Assembly (NCBI GenBank): GCA_905221605.1
Contig: CAJNDS010002110.1
Span: 600,001-650,000 of the forward strand
Direction: 5' to 3'
DNA: 50,000 bases
Source: Symbiodinium natans
Lineage: Eukaryota; Sar; Dinophyceae; Suessiales; Symbiodiniaceae
Shown here: in pieces, positions 31,801 to 44,400 of the stretch
Layout of the letters: every line of letters begins with the position of its first letter
How positions within the stretch are numbered: the stretch's first letter is position 1
The notes under the pieces: model-generated
Told to the model about the DNA's origin: nothing
Seen by the model: only the letters and a program-made list of their open reading frames with translations
Databases searched by the model: none
Translations under genes and position numbers: made by a program

Positions 31801-32883
31801 TAGGGCTTAGGGCTTAGGGCTTAGGGTTTAGGGCTTAGAGTTTCGGCGCTTTGGGCTTGAGACTATCCTGTTGGTTCGTAGAGAAAACAAAAGAACCTTT
31901 TCTGTGGCAGAGTTTCGGGCTGAAAACCCAAACCCAAACCCTAGCTATGAATACTTTTCCGTCGATCCCTACGAACCAACAGACACTATGTTCTATTTCT
32001 GACGATTGTACTATACGATTGTGTTACTACTGTAACTTACATTGCCATTGATACATATTCTTACATGAGTATTCTGCTGTTTGTTGTGGGGAAACCGGCG
32101 AAAACCCAAAACCCTAACCCTTAGAACGTTCCCCCTTATACTAACAGTCCTTATGGGAGTATAGTACTCCGATTATAATCCTTACTAAGAACTGTTAGTA
32201 GAAGGGGGAACATCCCAAACCTAAACCCTAACAAAGAACCTTCCAAGTGGAAGCTGAGCGTCGTTGAAGATCCGATACGCGGCCGAGAACTTCTTCCTTG
32301 GACCAGGGCTTGGGGAGTTACACTCGCACACGGCCGGCAAGGCATCGGTAGGAAGGTTCTCAGGTCTGCAGTGACACTCACGACATCAGTTTCGACGACG
32401 CTCTTAGGACTACTTCTTACTGCAGGTCGGCTTACTCACTCCAATCCCCCAATCGAAGAAGCGTTTAGGGTTTGGGGTTTAGGGTCTCCCTAATCCCTAA
32501 ACCCTAAACCCTAAACCCTAAGCCCTAAACCCTACACCCTTTTCAAGCCGGTGCTTGCTGAATGCCGGAACCCTAAACCCTAAACCCGCGGAGTGTCGGC
32601 TTGCCATGCTGATGGAGTTTGAAGGGTTGCAGGGCTCCAACGATTGCAGCAAGGGTTTAGGGTTCAGGGTTCAGGGTTTAGGGTTTAGGGTTTAGGGTTT
32701 AGGGTTTAGGGTTTCGGGTGCGACTCGGCAGGCTTGAGGTGCCAGGATGAGGGTAGAGGGGACTCTTCGGGTCTTCTTGCCACGTGAGGGCCCTCTATCA
32801 TCCCTTAAAGGGGATATTATATATATATATATCATATATAGGGTCCTATATATATATATATATATACCCTTCAAGGGAATGAA

Positions 32884-32936
<53 letters not shown>

Positions 32937-34985
32937 TCCTATATATGCCCAAAAGGGAATACATAGGGTCGAATGCCTATATATATACAGTTAAAGGGAT
33001 TGTATAGGGTGCTTCATTCCCTCATCCCCTACTAAGAGCCAGCCAGGTTTCAGCAGCTCTCGCGTAACCTTGGCGATTCGGATAGACTCGCGGGAGTACT
33101 GCTCTGCGTTCACAATGTCATTCTCCTTGGCAGCCTTCATGGTGATGTCCACCTTGGGTTTAGGGTTCAGGGCTTACGGTTTAGCCACAAGCGCAAGAGC
33201 CCCGAACCCACGAAATATGGAGCTTCTTTGGTGCCTGCGACAGTTCCAAGGCACATAGACTGCGAGAATGACGTTGAAGATGCCCATGGCTACCAGCATG
33301 TAGCAGGCCACGTAGAGAAACATGAAAGGATAGCCAAACTCGACGGCGAGCAGGTAGTGAATGGGCTTCCCACTTTGAGTCGAACATTCGCCAGTGAAGC
33401 ATCTGAAAGCTGTGAACATCGCGTCGGGGATAGTCCTGGACTGCCCAAGCCACCACCCGACCTACCTGGAGGTTCATGGGCACTTATAAGTAGGGTTAGA
33501 AGTATTGTAACTATTGTTACAACCTTACTTAGAGTACTTCTAACCCTACTTAGAAGTACCCATGAGTAGGGTTAGAAGTATTGTAACTATTGTTACAACC
33601 TTCCTTAGTACTCTACAACCCTACCTAGAAGTACCCATGAACCGTTAAGTAGGACCCGTACAAGGGGTCTGAAAAGGTCTTTCAGAAGCCATCTCGTCCT
33701 CCTTTGCCTCAGAAGCCCAGAAGAAGTCGTGGAGGGTTTAGGGTTTAGGGTTTGGGGTTTAGGGTTTAGGGTTTAGGGTTTAGGGCCGGACTCCCCCCTA
33801 AAAACATCCCCTACCCCAAGCCCTACCCCTGCGAGGGTTGACCCAGCCAGCCAGGGTTGCCCCCTGATTGCTGCCATGGAGTGTCCGAAGAGGCTGCTCG
33901 GCGTTTTGGGGGGTAGAAGTCTAAACCACCAAAAGGTTTGACCTTGGGTGGTTGCGGGCGGGTTCCACGGTACCGTGACGGCGCGGCCCACAACCACTTC
34001 ATGGGTGGGTCGCGCCGTGGCATTATGAGACACCTTAAACCCTAAACCCCAAACCCCAAACCGCACACCGCAAACCGCAAACCGCAAACCGCAAACCGCA
34101 AACCCTAAACCCCAAACCCCGTAAACCCATAAACCCTAAACCCTAAACCCCTTGGCCGAACTCAAGAACCCGGAGGTGGCAAAGGCCGTCCTGAAGTAGG
34201 GCACCAAGGAGTCGTCCGTCAGCTCGTCCTCGGGGCCGTAGTGGCCGCCGATCGTCATGGCCGAGAACCCTGAGATGACGTACAGCACCTGGGGTGGATT
34301 GTAGCCCTAAACCCTAAACCCTAAACCCTAAACCCCGAACCCTAAACCCTAAACCCTAAACCCTAAACCCTTTTGCATCCGGACTCCCGTAGGTGCTGCC
34401 AGAAACTGCCCAAGCACAGGCTCCCAGTGCTACTGACTGTAAACCCTAAACCCCAAACCCCAAACCCTAAACCTCAACAAATTTTGCCTTCTGGGAGTTT
34501 GGCTTTCTATGTAAAGTCGTACCGAGGGGATATCTTAGGTACCCTATACATGAATGCCCCCGATTTACCAAGAGATCGTAAGTTTGGGGACCCTTAACCC
34601 GGCCTTCCCTAAACCCTCGAAACCCTCGAAACCCTCGAAACCCTCGAAACCCTCGAAACCCTCAAAACCCTCTAAACTCTAAACCCTCTCAACCCTCGAA
34701 ACCCTCTAAACACTATAAACCCTCCAAACCCTCTAAACCCTCTAAACCCTCAACCCATCGAACTAGAAATCCGCCCCAGACGCAGCGAAAAGGAGCACGA
34801 AAGCGAGAGCGAGCGTCCGGACGCCTCAGAGTGCGGAATGGGATGCCACGGGGGGAAACCTTGATCCCACGACCCTTCACCCATATATCTATATACCTAG
34901 ATTTATATACATAAACATGTACACATCCACATGCACATACACACATACATAATATATACATATACATATACATATATATATGCAC

Positions 34986-35023
<38 letters not shown>

Positions 35024-38000
35024 GGTAACCCCCCCCATGTACCCACGCCTGTGTCCAGAATCTCAGCTTCTGCAGAAAAGCGTGGGTTATTGGGATCGGG
35101 TGAGTGCCTCAAACTCAGTAAAGTGTATATAAGCAGACGAGCCCGAAATATACTTTATTTAGTATACAAAGCACGTAAGTTTCGCTCCGGAACAAGGTGA
35201 AACAAGATGAAAGGCATTCAAATGCATTCAAAACGCATTCAACTTGAATGCGCTCTTGGATTCAAGATTCAAGATTCAAGATGCCCGGGCAAGCTCCCCC
35301 GGCACCTGGAATCTTGAATCTTGAATCCAGGAGCGCATTCAAGTTGAATGCATGTTGAATGCATTTGAATGCGCTTCATCTTGTTCTGAATCGGTGCCAT
35401 CTTGCTGCATGAAGGCAAGTAGCTTTCGGGAAAGGGATCCCACCCTTATGGGCTTAGCGCTTTAGGATTTGAAGGGCATTAAGAAAAGAAGTTTTCGGGA
35501 ACAGGAGTTCGGGATCCCGCTCTGCAGGATTTAGGCTTAAGTTTAGGGTAAAGTTACTCTCTAGGCCCTAAGCCACACGCAGTCCCACGATGTGAGGCTC
35601 AGGGTTTCGGATTCAGGCTTAAGTTTAGGGTTTAGGCTTTAGAGGTTTATGGTTTAGGGTTTAGGCTTGCAGACGTGCATCCTTAGGATTTGGGGCTCTC
35701 CTAGGGACTCTCCTCTTTAAGATTTACGGACCCCTCTTGGGGCTTAGAGAGCAGGACTTTGGAAAAAATGTTCTGGGAATATGGTGTGGAAGAAGATGTC
35801 GGGATCCCTGCCTTTAGGGCTTAGCGAGAAGGATTTAGGAAATAGGACCTGTGTTTAAGACATAAGGAATCCCTCTTCAGGGTTCGGGAATAGTATTTGA
35901 GAGTAAATACAAGGGAATAAGACTAAGGCATTCCGCTCTTGAAGATTAAAAGAAAAGAATGAGGCAATAAAAGTCATTTTTGCTTTCGGATTTAGGCTGA
36001 AGTTTAGGGCTTAGGGACGAACCCTCTTTGGGGTTTAGGGAATAGGACTTAGGGAAAAATATTCAGGGATTAAGATGGGAAGAAGATTTCGGGATCCCAC
36101 CCTTTAGGGCTCAGCGAAAACGAATGAGTGAATAGGATCTGCTTTTAAGATGTAAGGACACCCTCTCCAGGGTGCGGGAATAGGATTTGAGAGCACATAG
36201 AATGAGGGAATAAGATCAAGGGATCCCGCTCTTTAAGGTTTAGAGAAAAGAATCCACCTGTCACGGTTTCGGTTTCGCGAAAAGGGTTTAGGGAATTGGA
36301 TTTGTTTTTAGGATTCAGGGGCTCTCCTTGTCAAGATTTAGGGGCTCTCCTCCTCGTTGGAACTTGAGGATCCTATTCTTCAAATCCTTATCACTAAATC
36401 CTAAAGAGCGGGGTCCCTACATCTTGTTCCCTAGATGTCTTCTTTAACGTTATTCCCGAAGCCCTAAGAAAAGGCATCCGTGCGTCCCACTTTAGGATAA
36501 AGACTTGGGGGATAGGTTTTTGAAAATGCTCCTCTTTAAGATTTAAGGACGCCCCTCTGTAGAGAAGAGGACTTCGGGAATACCATTAAGAGCAAGATTT
36601 GGGTCCCACCCTTTACGGTTTCGCGAAAAGGATTTAGGGAACTGGATTAGTTTTAGGATTCAGGAGCCCTCCTTCTCAAGATTTAGGGGCTCTCCTCCTT
36701 AGAATTTAAGGATCCTATTTCCCAAATCCTTATCACTACATCCTAAAGAGCGGGGTCCCTACATCTTGTTCCCTAGATTTTTATTCCTTTAATGTTATTC
36801 GCTAAGCCCTAAAGAGGGGCATCCTTACATCCTATTGAGGAGAGCCCTTGCATTTTACAAACCAATCTTATTTCCCAAGTCCTCTGTGCTAAATACAAAA
36901 GAACCTGATCCCCAAATCCTACTCCCTAAACCTTGGTTCCTTAATTTCACTCCCCAAATTGTGATCCCTAATCCCTGAAGAGGGGGGTTCCTTAATTCTT
37001 ATAGAGCCCCAAGTCCCGGATTCCTTTACGCTAAGCCCTAAAAACCCAGATTTTCCGGAAATTTCCAGAATTTCAAGCACAAAGCGTGGGTACATGGGGG
37101 GGTAGCATATATATATATATATGTAATTACCCTAAGCCCTACACCCCAAACCCTAAACCCTAAACCATATAATATACATACATACATATATATATATACA
37201 CACACACACGTACACATCTGTACTTAGGAGTTTAAGGCGATGTCTTGCTTCTTTTGCATTTTAGATTGACTTTCACCAGTTTAATATAAGTCCCGATACA
37301 TTGCTAGGCTCCATAATACAAGCCCGAGATATGTATAGGGTTTAGGGTTTAAGGTGCATGTGCCTATGTATGTACATTACCGCATCAGGATCCCTCCAAT
37401 AGTTCTTCAGCGAACCAGTTCTTTGCAGAGTTCACTGCCTTCACAGCCCGAAAGGCACCTGATGCGCTACTAAGAAGTCGGAAGTCAGAGGTTTCCATGT
37501 CGCTTTTCTCTTGATCAGGGTTTAGGGTTTAGGATGGCAAACACGTCGATGTTTCCCTGTATGTCATTGAGGCCGGGTTCCGGGAAGATGCGAAGAGCAG
37601 TTACAGCCCCAGTGTGAAGGGCCATCAAACAACATTTCCTACCCCACGCCGTCCATGGCAGGAAAAACACCCCCCCAAAGAGCCCAATATAGCTTAATTA
37701 AGGAATATACCTTAAATCATATTAAGGATCCCTATATGATTTAAGGTCTATTCCTTAATTAAGCAATATTGGGCTCTTTGGGCCATCTTCCAGACGCCAT
37801 GTAGCAATAGTGGGATACCTCCTCTTCGACATCTAGGAGATGTTTCTGTTTAGGGAGTGATGTTGATTGCAATTAAAAGTAGTATCTTGACTGGTGATTG
37901 AATGGTGGATCATGGGCTGGGTGAAAAAGCCAATGAACTGGATTACATGCGTCTGTTAAGTCATGATGGTGCACACTTCGGTCACTTTTAATTCTATTAT

Positions 38001-41000
38001 TAGTGCATCCCGGGCGGTATTATTAATATGAAAATAGAAGCCCGGGGAAAAAGGGCAAATTTTATTAATTAAAATCGTGCATCGTTTCACTCTTTACATT
38101 TTAATTATAAAATTGTATGCCCTTTTAGTAGTATTAATACGGGCGTATAAAGAGAGAGAAATAGACGCCCTAACATTCATTTCGTTCTCCTTTCACGCTC
38201 ATAATATTAACTTCGTGCGTCATTCACATGTTCACTCCTTACAAGATTAATATTAGTATTACGTGAAGAGAACTAGGAATTGTCGAATTGTAAGTGAATA
38301 AGCGAACTAGAGAACGAAACAAGGAGAAGATTCCATGGGAAGGAGAGTTCACCCTTAGAAGCGATCCGTGAGCTGGGTTAATAGCGTCCAGCGGCAGTTT
38401 CTACCTCATGGTCCAGTTGTTGCGTTCATGCGTTCACACACTAATACTAATATTCACGCGTTAACTTGTAATATTAGTATTAATGTGCTCTCTTATTCTC
38501 TTCACGGTAATAATATTAATGACAAGGAGTGAGCGACGCGTGCATTATATTATTACAGGTGAAGAAAGAAGAAGAGAGAAAAGCCACATAAAATATACTA
38601 AAAAGCGTGCACTTCATTTACCTTTTTAGTACATTTTATTAGGCTTTTAGTGAACGCAACCTTAACCTTATTGTTAGTACTGTTCCCCCGTTAACCAATC
38701 ATCCGGGCTGGAACTACGAAGAGAGAAACGAATAAGGGAACGAATGTACTGAGTGAGCGCAATGAGTGTACGAACGCAGTACAGGATGATAGCGGTCTAG
38801 CTCCTGGAAAAGCCGCATTATAAGGATGAACGAAGAGAAGACGCAGGACCCCTGATTTCCCTAGGTTGCACCGAAAGATCGGGTTGTTTTGCGCGTCACC
38901 TCAACAAAGAATCCAACATGGACTTCTTATTCTTCTTCTAGGTTCACCTGACACAAAACTTTAACCCGAAACCCTAAAACCCTAAATCCTAAACCCAAAA
39001 CCCTGCAAACATCGGAGATGTGGCCAGAGCGAGCATGGCTCACCCTAAACCCTAAACCCTAAACCCTAAACCCTAAACCCTAAACCCTAAACCCTAAACC
39101 CTAAACCCTAAACCCTAAACCCTAAACCCTAAACCCTAAACCCTAAACCCTAAACCCTACCTTCACAAGGACAAGTCGTCAATGGAACCAGCGAAATCTC
39201 AGGCCGCAACCAGCGATCAAACCTTTGACCTTGGCTTCGTGCGCTTGTGTTTTACAGTATTAGGGTTCAGGGTTTAGGGCTACTATTTGCAAAAGAACCC
39301 CGAAAGAATTAAGAAATGACAATCCCTATATTACCCTTAGTAAGGAAGAATATTCTTGTTTTTCGGGGTTCTTAAGCGATTAGCAGTAGGGTTCTTAGGG
39401 TTCAGGGTTTAGAGGGTTTAGTGTTTTTAGGCCTTAGGGTTTTAGGGCTTAGCAAGACGTTCAGGGTTGAGGGCTATCTGGGTTAGTCTCAAGTGACCTC
39501 GCGTGGTCCTGGGTTCAGGGCTTAAGGGCTTTAGGATTGAGTGGTTTTATGGCCTATAGCGGCTAAGAAATTTGTGGTTTGTCGTGCCTTAGGGATACCC
39601 TGAACCCTAAACCCTTTCTGAAGGTGCCATCGCAAAGGTCCGAGACGCCATCAGGCGAAGGTCCTTCATGAACCGGATGCGGAAAATTTTCACAATGCGC
39701 ACCAGGCGAATCCTTGGCTTGGCCGGGAAAAAGGCCCCCTAAATCCTAAACCCCAAACCCTAAACCTGCAACCGCTTGAGGGGGTGCGCCGAAGTAGAAG
39801 TATCACCCAAAGTTTCGAGTTTGGCTCACCCCACTGGCGGGTTTAGGGTTAGGGTTTGGGGTTTACGGTTTAGGGTGGTTCTTCATAGGGATGCCTGGAT
39901 CTCGATTTTCTGGGCAACCCCTTGAGAGGGTTTGGGGTCGAGGGTTTAGGGTCTAGGGTTTTGTTTTTTGCCACCTTGGTACACTTCTCGGTTGGCTTTA
40001 GGGGTTTAGGGCTGAGGGTTGAGGGGTTTAGGGTTTAAGGGTTTTTCGGGTATAGGGCTTTATAGAGGTAAACCGGGTATATCATTCTTCCCAAAGTCGT
40101 CAGCAGAACTAGTCAAGATACCTGAACACCAGGAACCTTTAGGGTTCAGGATTCAGGCAGAAACGCTTGAACCCGCTACTGAGCTCCATGCCGGCCAGAA
40201 ACCCTAAACCCGAAACTTTTGGGAGGGTTTAGGGTTTAGGGTTTAGGGTTTCGGGTTTCGGGTCCCGGACCTATGCCCAGATCCCCAAACTTCCCCAACT
40301 TCCACAAAGATGCTCGGCAGCCCATCATGGAGGAATGCCAGAATATGCAGGTTCAGGTTTAGGGTTTAGGGTTTAGGATTTAGGGTTTAGGGTTTAGGCT
40401 TGACGTAGTACCCTTTGGTGGACGTTGATTGTGGCAAACCCCAAAACGTCCCAGAAATACATGTCTTTGAATGAGGAGTTCGGTCGGTCAATGCACAAAC
40501 CATGATTCCCCCGCGAACTCTGTCTTGTTGATGCAAACGGGCGATTACTATCCAAACTACCGAGCGAAGCGAACACACGGTTAAAAGGACCCACTCAAGC
40601 TAGTGTACTTCGCTGGGTCTTGTTGGCCGTGTCCTTGTCCCAACGTAATGCTCTCAGGCATAAGCCCAATTACCATAGTCTGTGAGAGGGGCTTTTACAC
40701 ACAGCATGAAAGGGACAAACCCAAAGAAACGAAGGTAAACACATCCTAAACCGTACACCCTAAACCCTAAACTCTAAACCCTAAACCCAGAAGCTCTCCT
40801 GGGCTGACGAGGGGCAGCCGACAGAAGCGCAACAGCGATGTGGCGTCCATGTCCGTCCCCTTCATCTAATTCGGGGAAGTTGGTTTAGGGTTTAGGGTTT
40901 AGGGTTTAGGGTTTAGGGTTTAGGGTTTAGGGTTTAGGGTTTAGGGTTTAGGGTTTAGGGTTTCGTGGTGCCTATGCTGTGGTCCCCCTTACCTTCTTAA

Positions 41001-41416
41001 AAGGCTTCTGAAGGTATGGGCCTTGGGGTTTTACCGGGTACACGAGCGGTGTATAAATAAGGGTCCCCCAAAGAAAGAGCCCGATATTCTTCAGGAAGTC
41101 ATACTCGGGACCTTTTTGGTTCCTGCAGGTTTCCCTTAGTGTACTCTTGATATGGCCCTTAAAAGGGTCCCCAAACCCAAGTCCAAGGTAGAGTCCCATG
41201 CTATTGAGGAACCAACCCGAAAACTTAAACCCTAAAGCCTAAACCCTAAACCCTAACCCCTAAACCCTCAACCCTAAACCCTAAACCAACTTCCCTTGAT
41301 TAGATGAAGGGAAGTCCAAGGCAGAGCCCCATGATATTGAGGGGCCATGCAACTGAAGTCTTCCTGGCATGCTCAGACCCCACCACTCAAGAGACCTTGG
41401 GTGAGTTTTTTTTTTT

Positions 41417-41447
<31 letters not shown>

Positions 41448-44400
41448 GCTTAGGGCTTCGGGTTTAGGGTTCGGTGCAGATAGGCCTTTTCCAAAATCGG
41501 GGGCCCCCCTTGTTAAACCCTAAATCCTAATCCTAAACCCGAAACCCAAAACCCTAACCCTCCCCCCCCCCGGGCCCATCGAACTGGCGTTAAGGGGACG
41601 TGTGGTTTCGAAGCCTGAGGTTGATGGCTTCCCTTCCCCTCATGACACCTTAGGGTTTAGGGCTTAGGGTTTAGGGTTTATTGCTTAGGGTTTAGGGTTT
41701 AGGGTTTAGGGTTTAGGGTTTAGGGTTTCAGGGTACCTCAAGCTTCAACCCCCAAACCCTGAAACATCTCGGGTGGCGGGGAGGAGAACGAACAGGGCTT
41801 AGGGTTTAGGGCTTAGGGTTTTCGGGTTTAGGGTCAGGGTTTAGGGTTTAGGGTTTAGGATTTAGGGTTAATTAGGGTTCAGATTTAGGGTTTAGGGCAT
41901 TGCCCCAAACTGCCAATCACAATCGCACGAAAAAAGGAAAAAATGCGCCTGGTTCCCGATGAACTGCAGAACGAGGTCGATCAGACCGGTGCCAAAAAGG
42001 AATAAGTCGAAGAGGTTCCTGGTCCGGGTCGCGGTGAAACCCCATAACCCCTTTTTGCAACCCCTAAACCCTAGACCCTAGACCCTAAACCCTAAACCCT
42101 AAGCCCTAAACGCTAAACCCTAAAGTCCTAAACCGTCAGGACGAGCCAGATCCGAGACACCAATCTTCAGTGTAAACTCTAAACACCAAAACTGAACCTT
42201 CAACCCTGGCCTAGGGGGACGCTTTCCTTTACAGTTTCGATGTTCTGGCGTGGAGCCTGCCTTAGGGCTTAGGGCCGAGGAAGTTGAGATCATGGCAAGT
42301 GATGGCTTGGGCTGTAGGGTTTAGGGTTTTGAGTTTAGGGTTCAGGGTTTCGGGTTTAGGGTTGCATTCTCAAACTTTAGGGTACAAGCACTCAGAATTT
42401 AGGGCACAAGCACTCAAAAAGTTCGGCACGTCTTCTAGGCAGTGTCCCAGGTTCCAATACACGTCGCTGCCGCACCAATAGCTTCGGCAACCAAGCAGAT
42501 GCCTGGGAGAAACAGTTTCGGGTCGCAGGGTATACAGTAACGGGTTTAGGGTTTAGGGTTTAGGGTTTAGGGTTTAGGGTTTAGGGTTTAGGGTTTAGGG
42601 TCTAAACCCTACACCCTAAACCCCAGAAGGTTGGAAACCTAAGGACAAATAGTGCTGGGATTCCCTATGCTTTACTCTTAGGGGTTGGGGCTATTGAGTT
42701 TCCAGCTTTTTGGCTTCTACTATAAGGCCTCAAGGGATTCAGGCTTTCAACAGAACAGGTCCAGAGTTCGGGGTTTTCGGTTGCGGGGGCTTAAGTTGAG
42801 GGCTCTGTTTCTTCGGGGTAGGGTGAACAGTTTAGACTTTCCATTCGTGTAGACTAGTGTTCTTGCGCCCCCGGGGGTTCTGAGGTGAAAAAACTAGGTG
42901 CGTAGGGCTTACTAAGCTTACGAAACCGTTTTTGTAGAAAAGGCAGACTTCCCACCTTTGAAACTCTAGGGTTCAGGGTTTAGGGTTTAGGGTTTAGGGT
43001 TTGGGATTACATCGCCAGACGCCGAAGAAGCGTCATACCTTCGGAGTTCACTAGCTAGGAATCCCTCTTTGGTTTAAAGGGGCTTGTAAGGGAACCCAAA
43101 CCCTTTAATTAAACCCTAAGCCCTAAACCCTAAACCCTAAACCCTAAACCCTAAGCCCTAAACCCTAAACCCTAAACCCTAAACCCAAAACCCAAAACCC
43201 TAAACAAAAGGAGAATAGGGGCTTACTCTGGGCCGCAATGAGCGCCAGGCTGTGGCCCCACAGAAAGTGCGCCGAGGGGCATGCGTAGAAGGATTTCGAG
43301 GAAGAGGACTATCCTTGGGCTATCTGGCGTTCAGGGCTTTACTATCATTGACTTTCCCTTCCACCCCTCTTCTATACTATACTATCCCCCCCTAGGCTCC
43401 CCCTTACATAGCCTCAGTTAGGCTTAATTATCCCTAAACAGCCTTAGTTGTGGGGGGAACCGAGGGGGGTATTTCTTACTGGCCCAAAACCCAAGGAAAT
43501 AAAAGTTGAAACTTTCACAATAAACTACCTTATAAGAAGCCCAAAAAGTGGAAAAGTTGGGTTTTGAGCCAGTAAGAGTATAAAAAAGCTTGGTCGTATA
43601 GAGCCGATGACACTATAACCTGACTTGGTCCTAAACCCTAAACCCTAAACCCTAAACCCTAAACCCTAAACCCTAAACCCTAAACCCTAAACCTCGGCGG
43701 TTTCGGGTGCCTTGGGCCGTTGCGTTGTCGCGAGCCGAAGTCTAGCTTGCGAAAAAACCCTCCAAACCCTCCCCAAAATGGGTGGCTGTCAAAATTCCCT
43801 AAACCCTAAACCCTAAACCCTAAACCCTAAACCCTGAACCCTAAAAATCCCTCTTGGGGTACCCTAAATATAGTAGGTGCCGTGTTATGAAATAGGGATC
43901 CAAAAAGGGACCCTAATTTTCACAACCACCCATATGTGCATCGCACGCCCATCCCCGCAGACAGCTACGCAGACAGCTACGACCCCTTCCGAAACACTCG
44001 AGGCCAAACGGTTTTCTTGTTCACGCTATGTTGCCATAATAGGTTTGGGGTTGAGGGCTACAATTGAGCATACCCGAAGGGGGCCTAAACCCTAAACCCT
44101 AAACCCTAAACCCTAAACCCTAAACCCTAAACCTTTCTGGCAACTGATTTCGAAGTTCATGAAACAAGATCCAGCCGTGCAAGTTGAACAAGGTTGCTAT
44201 CCAGGGGTGGCCGCCTAGCCCTAAACCCTAAACCCTAAACCCTAAACCCTAAACCCTAAACCCTAAACCCTAAACCCTAAACCCGCTTTTAAACAACCTA
44301 CCGACCTCATCTTCTGCCTTCGGGTTTTAGGGTGTCGGGTTTGGGGGCGAAACGCACGACGCTACGAAGCGGAACCCTGCAACCCTGACACCCAATCCTG

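Larger units (their letters stand above)
35024..37106. mobile_element. Large TIR element 2, inserted in (TA)n
   Basis: Left terminus (TA)n-GGTAACCCCCCCC-ATGTACCCACGC; right terminus GCGTGGGTACAT-GGGGGGGTAGC-(AT)n: an inverted pair of about 25 bp. The interior is a degenerate minisatellite whose units reverse orientation near 36350. No transposase ORF. Same architecture as element 1 (C-run TIR next to (TA)n, inverted minisatellite interior), although the terminal sequences differ after the C run. Confidence 0.75.

Noticed and set aside
32692-33007. Tyr/Ile-rich ORFs on both strands
   Set aside because: Readings of (TA)n microsatellite within the F10 element. The same applies to 27146-27483 and 34713-35200.
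33181-33483. 100-codon minus ORF overlapping the pore exon
   Set aside because: It is out of frame with the recognised pore and S6 sequence; a shadow frame.
39612-39649. Extension of the S4 exon to the GT of a telomeric unit (adds [12 protein letters not shown])
   Set aside because: Possible, but the family continues KDLRLM directly into VKGLIAG, which is obtained only with the GC donor at 39648. Kept as an alternative isoform at most.
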